The notes below the pieces were generated by a model. That model was not told the DNA's origin. It made no database searches and saw only the letters and a list, made by a program, of their open reading frames with translations. Source: Myxococcales bacterium (GTDB lineage Bacteria; Myxococcota_A; Polyangia; Palsa-1104; JAEUJZ01). From it: a stretch of 39,010 nucleotides of DNA. This document shows positions 23,820-31,519 of the stretch, piece after piece; positions within the stretch are counted from its first letter, which is position 1; every line of letters begins with the position of its first letter. The stretch spans positions 1 to 39,010 of the forward strand of contig JAEUJZ010000015.1 in the NCBI GenBank assembly GCA_016794505.1, written 5' to 3'. Position numbers and translations under genes: made by a program.

Positions 23820-25271
23820 ATGTCCACGCCGGGCCAACAAGATCCTCTGGTCGGGAAAGTCCTCGCCGACCGCTTCGAGATCTTGAGTCGTATCGGAGAG
23901 GGTGGCACGGGCGTTGTCTACAAAGCCAAGCAGATCACCGTCGATCGCACGGTTGCGATCAAGGTCTTGGGGGCGCACGTCTCGTCGGATCCGACCTGGG
24001 TCAAGCGCTTCCACAACGAAGCCCGAGCCGCCGCTCGACTGGATCACCCCAACACGGTGCGCCTGATCGACTTCGGCGAAACGAAAGAGGGCCTGCTGTT
24101 CATCGCCATGGAGTTCCTCCATGGCCGCGCGCTGTCCGACGAGATCGTCCGCTTGGGCAAGCTGCCGCCGCAGCGCGTGCTGCGCATCCTTTCACAGGTC
24201 TGCCAGTCCCTTCAGGAAGCGCACGGGCAGGGAATCATTCACCGCGACATCAAGCCCGACAACATCTTCCTCGTCGAGATGAAGGGCGGTGGTGACTTCG
24301 TCAAGGTGCTCGATTTTTCGGTCGCCAAGATGGAAGACAACGCGCAGCAGACGCGCGCCGGTACAGTGTTTGGCACGCCCGCGTACATGAGCCCCGAGCA
24401 AGCGCGCGGGGTCAAGCTCTCGCCTCACTCGGATATCTATGCCTGCGGCATCGTCGCGTACGAGATGCTGACGGGCAAGCCGCCCTTTGAAGCCGCGCTG
24501 CCCATGGAAGTCGTCATGATGCACCTGCGGCAAAAACCAGCGCCGCTGGTCGGCTTCCCCGAGCCGGTCGCTCGGCTGGTCATGAAGGCGCTAGAAAAGA
24601 CACCAGACCGTCGGCAACAGAGCGCCGATGAGATGCACCGTGAGTGCATGCAGGTCTTGGAACAGCTGTATCCCGGTCAGACGCCGAGCACGGGGCTGCC
24701 GGCCGTTGATTCGCCGCCCCGTGTCTCGGGCGCTCAGCCAGTCCAGAACGTGGGTGCTGCGAGCGCGGCCGGTCTGCCGCCTGCGGCCGGTCCACCGCCT
24801 GCCGGTCCACCGCCTGCCGGTCCACCGCCTGCCGGTCCACCGCCTGCCGGTCCACCGCCTGCCGGCCCGCCGCCTGCCGGCCCGCCGCCTGCCGGTCCAC
24901 CGCCTGCCGGCCCGCCGCCCATGGCGGCGCCGCCGCCTGCTGGTCCACCCCCGGCGACCGCTGGGCCCGCCACGCCCGAGCAGAAGACCGTCTATGGGCA
25001 GGCAGCACCCAACCTGCCGGCATCGCCTGCCGCCGGAGTAGCCAGCCGAACGCAGGCCATCGACGCATCAGGTGGGGGCATCAGCAGCACGGTCTTTATG
25101 CCGGGCTCTGCGGGTGGAATGTCGCTATCTCCTGCCGCTCTGGCAGCGCGACAGCAAGCCATGGCTCCCAAGAGAAATGGCCAGGCTGCAAAGCCCAAGC
25201 CGCTGTTCTGGGTCGGTTGGACGCTTTTGGGCATCTCGCTGGGCTTGCTGCTGCACGTGCTGTTTACATAG
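23820..25271 (+). CDS. Hanks-type Ser/Thr protein kinase, tail-anchored, Pro-rich linker
   Basis: AGGAGAGG precedes the ATG. Residues 18-285 of 483 form a kinase domain: glycine loop GEGGTGVVYKA, Lys48 in VAIKVL, catalytic loop HRDIKPDN (Asp143, Asn148), activation segment ending GTPAYMSPEQARG, and DIYACGIVAYEMLTG. The metal-binding motif reads DFS (Asp165-Phe-Ser167) rather than DFG; Asp is kept, so activity is likely but the loop may behave differently. Residues about 318-390 are PPPAG repeats, an extended linker. The C-terminus (PLFWVGWTLLGISLGLLLHV) is a single membrane helix, so the kinase domain faces the cytoplasm and the protein has no extracellular sensor. This contrasts with PknB-like kinases, which carry outside domains. 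Substrates are unknown; neighbouring lipoproteins and the next gene are candidates for a shared pathway only by proximity. Confidence 0.93.
   Translation: MSTPGQQDPLVGKVLADRFEILSRIGEGGTGVVYKAKQITVDRTVAIKVLGAHVSSDPTWVKRFHNEARAAARLDHPNTVRLIDFGETKEGLLFIAMEFLHGRALSDEIVRLGKLPPQRVLRILSQVCQSLQEAHGQGIIHRDIKPDNIFLVEMKGGGDFVKVLDFSVAKMEDNAQQTRAGTVFGTPAYMSPEQARGVKLSPHSDIYACGIVAYEMLTGKPPFEAALPMEVVMMHLRQKPAPLVGFPEPVARLVMKALEKTPDRRQQSADEMHRECMQVLEQLYPGQTPSTGLPAVDSPPRVSGAQPVQNVGAASAAGLPPAAGPPPAGPPPAGPPPAGPPPAGPPPAGPPPAGPPPAGPPPAGPPPMAAPPPAGPPPATAGPATPEQKTVYGQAAPNLPASPAAGVASRTQAIDASGGGISSTVFMPGSAGGMSLSPAALAARQQAMAPKRNGQAAKPKPLFWVGWTLLGISLGLLLHVLFT
24795..24914 (+). repeat. 15-base tandem repeat coding PPPAG
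   Basis: Eight back-to-back 15-base units, consensus CCGCCTGCCGGTCCA with variation at the last bases (CCCG or TCCA), code the proline-rich linker of the kinase. Such arrays slip easily, so unit number may differ between strains or assemblies. Confidence 0.9.
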
Positions 25272-25286
25272 CTAGGCGGGTGGGTC

Positions 25287-25988
25287 ATGAACCTGTTCTT
25301 CGGTGAGATTCGCGAGCTAACCCCGGAAGAACGAGCCGCGCACGAGCAGTTCAACGGACGGATCCGCCGCGATGCCGATCCGCGCATCCTGCAACGCATC
25401 GAGCGCTGGCTGCAGCCGCGGCTCTTGCCGTCTTCCCAGGTGCCGCAGGCGATTCGCCTGCAGAAGACGCACTTTGACGACGTCCTGCACGACTGGCACG
25501 TCGGCTATCTGACGATTCGCGAGGGGGGCGAGGCTCCGCATGAGCTGCGTCAGGATCTGGCGCAGCGCGTGCCGCAGGCGATCCTGCGCGATATCTATCG
25601 CCCGGTGCGTCGGCCCACCTTCGTCGAACGCACCGTGCATGACACCGAGCGCGATCCGGCTGGCCAGAGGGCTCTCAGCGAGGCGAAAAAGGGTCTTGTG
25701 CGCGAGCCTCTGCCCGAGATCGGGTCCAGCGTGGTGGCGATGGTGACCGAGCAGCGTCGTCGTCGCCGCCTGCTCAGCCGCCGCTGGCTGCCCTATCGTC
25801 CCGATGATGCACCGCGCTTCCACACACCGCAGAACATGCCCTTTGGCGAGATCTGGCCCGACGACGAAGATCTTTCGGCCGAGGTGACCCAGGAGCATGC
25901 TTCGTCGCGGGCTGCCTTTCTGCGCAAGTGGCAGCTAGACAGCGAAGGCGCGCGGTCAGTCGAAAGCGAGACCGAAGACGACGAGTGA
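25287..25988 (+). CDS. Unknown cytoplasmic protein next to kinase
   Basis: A 233-residue product beginning MNLFFGEIRELTPEERAAHE, with no signal peptide or membrane helix. The family is not recognised. It is basic in the middle (VTEQRRRRRLLSRRWLPYRP) and acidic at the C-terminus (WPDDEDLSAEVTQ and a closing ESETEDDE). A short segment, FDDVLHDWHVGYLTIREGG, could be a small beta hairpin. It starts 15 bases after the kinase stop with a GGTGGG site, so it is almost certainly cotranscribed with the kinase. Charge layout could suit a nucleic-acid or kinase-regulated adaptor, but nothing demonstrates it. Confidence 0.72.
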   Translation: MNLFFGEIRELTPEERAAHEQFNGRIRRDADPRILQRIERWLQPRLLPSSQVPQAIRLQKTHFDDVLHDWHVGYLTIREGGEAPHELRQDLAQRVPQAILRDIYRPVRRPTFVERTVHDTERDPAGQRALSEAKKGLVREPLPEIGSSVVAMVTEQRRRRRLLSRRWLPYRPDDAPRFHTPQNMPFGEIWPDDEDLSAEVTQEHASSRAAFLRKWQLDSEGARSVESETEDDE

Positions 25989-26030
25989 TCGCCGTGGCCC
26001 GCGCTCGCAAATTGCTTTACCATCGACCGC

Positions 26031-26762
26031 ATGGCTGATCTGCACAGGATGCTTCGGTGGGGGCTGCATGTTGTGGCGATTTCAGGTTTTTGGCTGGCTA
26101 GCGCGGGCTGTCCCAAGCCGCCGCCACCGAAGCTGCCGCCCAAGGAAGTTCCCAAAGTCAATCCGCTGATCGACTCGACGGGTGAGCGCCAGGACGTCAT
26201 CGCCGACGCGGTACAAAACGGCAGCAATCAGGCGCGCATCACGTTTGACTGTGGGCCGCCGCACAGCCAGGGCGTCGAGGGCAAGGGCGTGCTCACCGTC
26301 GAAGCATCGAAGTGTGAGTTCAATCGCCAAGAAAAGACGCTGGTGCTCTCGAACGGCTCGGCGGCCGAGTGCCCAACGTTTCTTCTGACGATCACGGACT
26401 ACAAAGGGCCGGGCACGTACAACACGTCGGCTCTGGGCAAGATCAGCTTGGGCACGGCCAAGCTGCGGCAGCCGATCTGCAAGTGGGAAGGCAGCCTGTG
26501 CATGGACTGGAACGGCCCCAGCGGACCGCATCCTGACGCAAGCTGCACCATCGAGGTTGGCCAAGACGGCGGCCTGCAGTACGGCACCAGTGGCGCCACC
26601 ATCACCGGCACGTTTGTCTGCGACAACTTCGTCAGCCCGTACAAAGGCTGCGCCGGCTCGCCTGCCAAGGCTAGCTGTGTAGTCAGTCGCGCCAGCTTTT
26701 CGATCGCGGGCTGCGCGGTCACTGGAAACGCAGCGACTGGCAAGGGCAAGCGTCCACGTTGA
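26031..26762 (+). CDS. Small cysteine-containing lipoprotein
   Basis: A 243-residue protein: MADLHRMLRWG, hydrophobic segment and LASAGC (Cys at about 27), followed by a proline-rich spacer (PKPPPPKLPPKEVPK). The rest is beta-rich and includes about ten further cysteines (DCGPP, SKCEFN, AECPTF, PICKWEGSLCMDW, FVCDNF, KGCAGSPAKASCVV), likely disulfide-bonded. Phrases such as ITDYKGPGTYNTSALGKISL resemble secreted beta-sandwich proteins, but no family is named. Its stop overlaps a TTG frame of the next gene by three bases, although the real start of that gene is probably 78 bases further on. Function unknown. Confidence 0.75.
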   Translation: MADLHRMLRWGLHVVAISGFWLASAGCPKPPPPKLPPKEVPKVNPLIDSTGERQDVIADAVQNGSNQARITFDCGPPHSQGVEGKGVLTVEASKCEFNRQEKTLVLSNGSAAECPTFLLTITDYKGPGTYNTSALGKISLGTAKLRQPICKWEGSLCMDWNGPSGPHPDASCTIEVGQDGGLQYGTSGATITGTFVCDNFVSPYKGCAGSPAKASCVVSRASFSIAGCAVTGNAATGKGKRPR

Positions 26763-26839
26763 GCACGCTTCTCTCGATACCGATGCCGCCTACATCGAGG
26801 GTATTGACAGCGCTGGAAAACAGAGCTACTCGCGCCGGG

Positions 26840-27856
26840 ATGCCTCAGCGGCAACGACGAAACAGCACATGGGCTTGTGCCCTGGCTCTGACCGCCCTTT
26901 GCGGCTGTCACCGCGGTGGACCCGCGAGCGCCTCGAACGTCGCCCCAGGATCGCTTCTGTCTGACGGCAGGTCGCTGACGCGCAGTGAGGTTTTGCTGCA
27001 AGTGGTCGGCGTTCCGCACAGCGAAGTGGCGAGCCGCTTGGGACCGCATCGCATCGAGTCGCTTACTCGTTACACGGTGACGCCGTTGTCGTCGCCCAAG
27101 GCGGGGCCTGATGTGACGGCTGGGTTCCGTGCCGAGAGCCCTGTGCAACCGTATGAAAGCGGCGCTGGCTGGGAAAGCGCCCCCGCGACGCTCGAAGAGC
27201 AGAGGCTGGTCGAGCAAGACGAGCGAGGCGGGCTGCACCTAAGCAACCAGAACGATCACGGCTATGGCATGGAAGCCGTCGTCGAGGGGCAGCACCTGTA
27301 CATGCGCCTGGCGCATGCACCCTTTGTGCGCCGCCTGCCTGAAGGAGACGAAGTCGAGCGGCTGCGGGCTGTTGCCTATGAGTCGGGGGCTTCGCTGCTT
27401 GAGACGGTCGCCTCGTCGCTGTATTTGAGCCCGCCAAGCGAGACCACGCGCCTGGGGCGACCGGCCTGGGCTGTCGCGCTGTCCCGTCAAGATGGAGTGG
27501 CGCCGCGACGAGCCGTCGACGCACCGGGCAAGGCTTGGCGGGGCAGCGTGATCGTCGAGGCCATCGATGGTCAAGCCGTCGTCGATCGTCAGCGTGGCAC
27601 GCTGCTTGAGCTCAAGCTCAGCGTGCGCTTTCAGGCGCCTCGGGGGCCGGCCCCTCCAGGGACGCCCAGCGTCGAAGGCGAGCGTGTTCAGGTCGAGGCG
27701 CAGCACGAGCTTCGCGTCGTGGCTTTGGGCAACAAGGTGGAAGCGATCAAGGTGCCCAGCGAGTGGGTCGATCCGCCGATGCGGCCACGCCCAACCCTAG
27801 AAAAACAAGAGCTGCTCAACGGACTGCAAGGAAGTGTCGGTGCTGGCCGACCCTAG
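26840..27856 (+). CDS. Putative lipoprotein, unknown function
   Basis: The ATG at 26840 gives 338 residues with MPQRQRRNSTWACALALTAL and CGCHRGG, a lipobox with Leu three residues before the Cys. A frame open from a TTG at 26759 would overlap the previous stop and displace the signal peptide inward, so 26840 is preferred. The mature part has no recognised family: an N-terminal region with SEVASRLGPHRIESLTRYTV, a central region (HLYMRLAHAPFVRRLPEGDE), and a beta-rich C-terminal half (KAWRGSVIVEAIDGQ, RGTLLELKLSVRF, AQHELRVVALGN). It ends 26 bases before the next start, within the same rightward transcription run. Confidence 0.72.
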   Translation: MPQRQRRNSTWACALALTALCGCHRGGPASASNVAPGSLLSDGRSLTRSEVLLQVVGVPHSEVASRLGPHRIESLTRYTVTPLSSPKAGPDVTAGFRAESPVQPYESGAGWESAPATLEEQRLVEQDERGGLHLSNQNDHGYGMEAVVEGQHLYMRLAHAPFVRRLPEGDEVERLRAVAYESGASLLETVASSLYLSPPSETTRLGRPAWAVALSRQDGVAPRRAVDAPGKAWRGSVIVEAIDGQAVVDRQRGTLLELKLSVRFQAPRGPAPPGTPSVEGERVQVEAQHELRVVALGNKVEAIKVPSEWVDPPMRPRPTLEKQELLNGLQGSVGAGRP

Positions 27857-27882
27857 CAGTGCTTGGCAGAGGAGGCAGGATC

Positions 27883-28617
27883 GTGTCTGTCAACGCTCAA
27901 AGCGGGGATGCAGCAAGCGAAACCCAAGCCGATTCCGAGACGGCGGAGCATCTGCGTGCGCACCGCGGGGTGATCTTGATGCGCAGCGCGCTGATCGGTG
28001 CTGCGACGGCGGCTCCGGCAGTTGGTGATCTGTTGGTGCCGGCGCTGCAGCGCGGACTGATTCACCACGTCGTCGGGCTGTGGCATCTGGACATCGAGGA
28101 CGGTGCCGTCGAAGAGCTACTGGTCACAAGCACCAAGGCGCAGCGCTTGTCGGCGCTGTCGATCGTCGGTGGGCTCTTGGCCGCGGTGCGCAAGACAGGT
28201 CGCCTGCGCCGGCTGTTTATCGGTTTTACCATCTTGCGCGGCCTGGAAGAATCCAGTCGTGCGTTTCACTTGGCGACGGTCTTGGATCACTACTGCGCGC
28301 GGCACAGCGTCGGAGCGGTGATCAGCGATCGCGATGCCCGGCGTCTGCGCGAAGCGACCGACCATGCGGTGTCGGCGGCGCAGCGGCAGATTACGGCGTC
28401 GCTGCTGCAAAACGTCGTCGAGCACGGCGTTCAGCTTCTGCAGGCCGTACCGAGCTGGGCCTTGGCCAAGATCGGCAGATCACCGACGGGAGCACTGCCT
28501 CATCTGGCCGACTTGTCACAGCAGGCTCGTACGCTGTTCCGTGATGTGTCAGCGCAGCGATACATCGCGAGTGTGGTACATAGCTTCGACAAGAAATGGC
28601 GCGAGGCCTCGCCGTAG
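27883..28617 (+). CDS. Putative membrane-associated protein, DUF697-like
   Basis: The GTG at 27883 is preceded by GAGGAGG at 27869-27875 (seven bases away); an ATG frame further left runs inside the previous gene. The 244-residue product contains a hydrophobic, Gly/Ala/Pro-rich segment (RSALIGAATAAPAVGDLLVPALQRGLI is the region near residues 34-60) and IVGGLLAAVRKTGRLRRLF about residue 95. The order 'alanine-rich helix, P-x-x-D, L-x-x-L, short helix' resembles DUF697/YcjF-type proteins, but the match is weak and by eye. The C-terminus is helical. Function unknown; it sits between two conserved neighbours without a clear operon meaning. Confidence 0.65.
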   Translation: MSVNAQSGDAASETQADSETAEHLRAHRGVILMRSALIGAATAAPAVGDLLVPALQRGLIHHVVGLWHLDIEDGAVEELLVTSTKAQRLSALSIVGGLLAAVRKTGRLRRLFIGFTILRGLEESSRAFHLATVLDHYCARHSVGAVISDRDARRLREATDHAVSAAQRQITASLLQNVVEHGVQLLQAVPSWALAKIGRSPTGALPHLADLSQQARTLFRDVSAQRYIASVVHSFDKKWREASP

Positions 28618-28646
28618 CGCCGAAGCAACGTAGCCGAGAGGTCCCA

Positions 28647-29240
28647 TTGTCAAACGAAACCTCAGCCTCGAAGAAGTCGTCCTCCACTCCTCCCAAGGCG
28701 CTAGCGAAGGCGTCGAGCAAGCCCGCAGCAAAGAGCCTGCCGCAGGCAGCCAGATCCGGCACCAGCGCAAGTCCCAGCATCGATCCCGCCGTCGCGGCGC
28801 AGCGAGCACAAGCCGATGCGCGCTCGCTCGAAAAAGCGATGTGTGCTGCGCAGGCAGCGATCGACAAAAAGGGACTGGGGCCTGTGCTTCTCGATCTGCG
28901 TGAGCAGAAAAGCTACACGGACTACCTGCTCGTCGTCTCGGGCCCAGGGCCGCGTGCCGCCAAGGCGATTGCCGAGAGCGTGTTCGAGACAATGGCCGAG
29001 CAGGGCTATCGTTCCGTCGGGGCCGAGGGCGTGCGAGAGGGGCGCTGGGCACTTCTAGACTATGGGGATGTAGTGGTACACGTCTTCGATCACCCTCTGC
29101 GTGAGTTTTATGACCTGGAAGGCATGTGGTTCGACGCACCGCGCGTCGAGCTAGAGGTGCCGCCGGATCAGCGCATCGTGCCGGGCGCGATGGCGTATGG
29201 CGATACCGCGTCCGAAAGTGCGTACGGCGCAGCGGATTAG
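28647..29240 (+). CDS. rsfS: Ribosomal silencing factor RsfS
   Basis: RsfS (Iojap/YbeB family) binds ribosomal protein L14 and blocks subunit joining when nutrients are low. The core domain covers residues about 70-175: IDKKGLGPVLLDLREQKSYT, DYLLVVSGPGPRAAKAIAES, EGVREGRWALLDYGDVVVHV and FDHPLREFYDLEGMW. The TTG at 28647, with GAGAGGT just upstream, is the favoured start (197 residues). The family's usual length is nearer 110-130, so this copy carries a long Ala/Ser/Lys/Pro-rich N-terminal extension (about 65 residues), possibly disordered, and a short C-terminal tail. Another start, 28596, would overlap the previous gene. It converges on acpP. Confidence 0.92.
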   Translation: MSNETSASKKSSSTPPKALAKASSKPAAKSLPQAARSGTSASPSIDPAVAAQRAQADARSLEKAMCAAQAAIDKKGLGPVLLDLREQKSYTDYLLVVSGPGPRAAKAIAESVFETMAEQGYRSVGAEGVREGRWALLDYGDVVVHVFDHPLREFYDLEGMWFDAPRVELEVPPDQRIVPGAMAYGDTASESAYGAAD

Positions 29241-29273
29241 CGGAGGGCAGCAGGTGGGGTGAGGGCGGGGGAT

Positions 29274-29303
29274 GCGGCGAGCGACGGCAGGCGGGCTCGC
29301 CGC
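29274..29303. terminator. Hairpin between rsfS and acpP
   Basis: GCGGCGAGC (29274-29282) pairs perfectly with GCTCGCCGC (29295-29303), a nine-base stem with a 12-base loop, between two convergent genes. It can work for both directions. It lacks a clear T-run, so its efficiency is uncertain. Confidence 0.55.
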
Positions 29304-29310
29304 GTAGGTC

Positions 29311-29553
29311 TTACTTCTTGTGGTTCTTGATGTACGAGATGGCATCGCCGACGGTCTTGATCTGCTCGGTGTCCTCGTCGGGGATCTCCATCTCGAAGGC
29401 CTCTTCTAGGGCCAGTACAAGCTCGACGACGGCTAGAGAGTCGGCCTTGAGGTCGTCAATAAAGCTCGACTCGGGCTTGACCTTTTCGGCCGACACTTCG
29501 AGCTGACTGCAGATGATCTCTTTGACTTTGGCTTCGATGGACTCGATGGACAT
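29311..29553 (-). CDS. acpP: Acyl carrier protein
   Basis: ACP carries growing acyl chains on a phosphopantetheine arm attached to the serine in DSL. Here Ser39 lies in [11 protein letters not shown], and the 80-residue, strongly acidic product ([40 protein letters not shown]) is typical of length and fold. AGGAG (minus strand, 29564-29560) is well placed before the ATG. It is the last gene of the fatty acid cluster and is separated from fabG by about 168 bases, longer than other gaps, which allows a separate promoter (a TTTACC-17-TTACAT pair is a weak candidate in this gap). The customary fabF is not next to it; the block ends here at a convergent hairpin. Confidence 0.97.
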   Translation of the reverse strand: MSIESIEAKVKEIICSQLEVSAEKVKPESSFIDDLKADSLAVVELVLALEEAFEMEIPDEDTEQIKTVGDAISYIKNHKK

Positions 29554-29721
29554 TCGGGACTCCTGTTACCAGGGGGTGTTCGAGTGACGAATAGACCTAG
29601 AGCATGTAACAAGAGCGCACGCCTGAGGTAAAGCGAGAAGCACGCGCTTGTGGTTGCGATCGCGCAGGCTGCTTCGAGGCGCGCTGGCAAGGGTCGGAAC
29701 AGTCGGTGGTTGGCTGCGCGG

Positions 29722-30489
29722 TCAGCCGATCAGTAGGCCGCCGTTTACGCGCAGAACCTGGCCGGTGATGTAGCCCGCTTTCGGCGAGGCCAGGAACGCC
29801 ACCGCCTCGGCGACATCTTCGGGCTTGCCCGTTCGACCCAGGGGAATCTGCGCCGTTAGCTGCTTGCGCATTTCCTCCGTCAGCGTCGAGCGCGTCATGT
29901 CGGTGTCGATGTATCCCGGTGATACCGCGTTCACCGTGATCCCGCGCGAGGCAAGCTCACGCGCCAGAGTTCGCGACAGCCCAAGGAGCCCAGCCTTGGC
30001 GCTGGTGTAGCTGACCTGCCCGGCATTGCCGGTCTCGCCGACCACCGACGTAAGGTTGATGATGCGCCCGCTCTCTTTGGCTTTGAGCAAGAGGCGCGAC
30101 GCCGCTCGACAGAGAAAGAACACCGACGACAGGTTGGTGTTGATCACCCGCATAAAATCGGCGGTCTTGGTGCGCAGCAGCAGTCCATCGACGGCGACAG
30201 CGGCGTTGTTCACCAAGACATCCAGGCGACCTTCTTGTTCAGCGATGCTCTTGATTGCGGCGTCAACCGCCGCTTCATCCGCGACATCAAACGGCAGCAA
30301 GCGGCCGTTCTGTGGGCCGCCGAGCGAGGCCAGAGTCTCTTCGGCAGCGGCTCGGTTGTTCTGGTAGTTGATGACGACAAACAGGCCATCGCGAGCCAGG
30401 GCTTGAGCGATCGCGCGCCCAATGCCGCGTGAGCCACCGGTCACCAGGGCCACTCGTCGGGCAGAAGGAGCACTTTGGGTCTCGGTCAT
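29722..30489 (-). CDS. fabG: 3-oxoacyl-[ACP] reductase
   Basis: FabG reduces 3-ketoacyl-ACP with NADPH, the first reduction of each elongation cycle. The short-chain dehydrogenase fold is clear in the 255-residue protein: nucleotide loop TGGSRGIG (17-24), VLVNNAA (92-98), Asn119, Ser148, Tyr161 and Lys165 forming the catalytic set, and PGYIDTDMT. The closing ASPKAGYITGQVLRVNGG is typical. AGGAG precedes the ATG. It follows fabD by 47 bases. A few residues at the N-terminus (MTETQSAPSA) are an unremarkable extension. Confidence 0.95.
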   Translation of the reverse strand: MTETQSAPSARRVALVTGGSRGIGRAIAQALARDGLFVVINYQNNRAAAEETLASLGGPQNGRLLPFDVADEAAVDAAIKSIAEQEGRLDVLVNNAAVAVDGLLLRTKTADFMRVINTNLSSVFFLCRAASRLLLKAKESGRIINLTSVVGETGNAGQVSYTSAKAGLLGLSRTLARELASRGITVNAVSPGYIDTDMTRSTLTEEMRKQLTAQIPLGRTGKPEDVAEAVAFLASPKAGYITGQVLRVNGGLLIG

Positions 30490-30536
30490 GGGAGGGTCTC
30501 CTGAAAAAGCGGAAAAGGGGCGAGCCGGGCTTCTGG

Positions 30537-31493
30537 CTAGCGTGTGGCCTGTGTGGGGAGCGAGCGCAGCGCCTCCAAGTCGGCGGGCTGGCCAACGGCA
30601 TAAAGCGGCAGGCCTGGGGTGATGCGCTTGACCATGCCCGACAGCACGCGCCCATGGCCCACCTCGACGACGGCGGTCGCGCCCAGGGCTGCTAGCTTTT
30701 GCACGCAGCGCTCCCAGCGCACCGTCCCTGCGACTTGCCGCACCAAGCGGCTGCGCACGGCCTCGCCGCTGTCGTCGCTGCTTGGGTATGGCTCGGCATC
30801 AATATTCGCGAGCACCGTGCAGCGCGGCGCAGCGATCGGCACGACGGCAAGCTCGGCTGCCAGGCGATCGGCCGCTGGCTGCATCAGCGCCGAGTGAAAC
30901 GGGGCGCTCACCGGCAGCAGCTTGACGAGCTTGCTGCCCGCGGCTTTGGCCAGAGCCACCACGCGCTCGACGGCAGGTCGATGCCCCGAGACGACAATCT
31001 GCCCGGCGCCGTTTTCGTTGGCAGGCTGGCAGCTTTCATCACCGCTTTGGGCCTGCGCGCAGATCTGCGCCACGCTTTCAGCATCGAGTCCGACGACGGC
31101 GGCCATCGCCCCTTTTCCTTCGGGCACGGCTTCTTGCATGAACTGACCGCGCAGGTGAACCAAGCGGACGGCATCGGAAAAGCGCAGCGCACCCGCAACG
31201 ACCAGCGCCGAGTACTCGCCCAGCGAGTGACCAGCGGCGAGCGTCGGGCGCAGGCCAAGCTCGCGATCCAGCACGGTGGCCGCGGCGATCGAGGTCAGAA
31301 GCAGCGCAGGCTGTGTCCACTTGGTGCGCGTTAGCTCGTCCTCGGGACCCTCGAAGCACAAGAGACGTAGCGGATGGGACAGGGCGGCATCGGCTTCGTC
31401 GTAAAGCGGGCGCAGATAGGGATAGGCATCGTATAGAGCGCGACCCATTCCGACCTGCTGCGATCCTTGGCCAGGAAAGACAAAGGCGATCAT
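30537..31493 (-). CDS. fabD: Malonyl-CoA:ACP transacylase
   Basis: FabD moves malonyl from CoA to ACP to supply chain elongation. The ATG at 31493 yields 318 residues beginning MIAFVFPGQGSQQVGMG, the family's standard opening; the frame open upstream runs into fabH and is not used. The nucleophile is Ser90 in AAGHSLGEYSA and the catalytic His is His200 in VSAPFHSALM; Gln in GQGSQ contributes to the oxyanion site. The protein is cytoplasmic. The gene lies 26 bases after fabH and 47 before fabG. Confidence 0.96.
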   Translation of the reverse strand: MIAFVFPGQGSQQVGMGRALYDAYPYLRPLYDEADAALSHPLRLLCFEGPEDELTRTKWTQPALLLTSIAAATVLDRELGLRPTLAAGHSLGEYSALVVAGALRFSDAVRLVHLRGQFMQEAVPEGKGAMAAVVGLDAESVAQICAQAQSGDESCQPANENGAGQIVVSGHRPAVERVVALAKAAGSKLVKLLPVSAPFHSALMQPAADRLAAELAVVPIAAPRCTVLANIDAEPYPSSDDSGEAVRSRLVRQVAGTVRWERCVQKLAALGATAVVEVGHGRVLSGMVKRITPGLPLYAVGQPADLEALRSLPTQATR

Positions 31494-31519
31494 CGCGGGC
31501 GATTCTCCGTCGAAAAAGG

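Noticed and set aside
24795..24914. Possible CRISPR-like array
   Set aside because: The 15-base units are contiguous, without spacers, and in frame with the kinase; this is a coding tandem repeat.
24734..24973. Glycine-rich GGGPAGGGPAG frame on the minus strand
   Set aside because: It is the complement of the kinase's PPPAG repeat and has no signals of its own.
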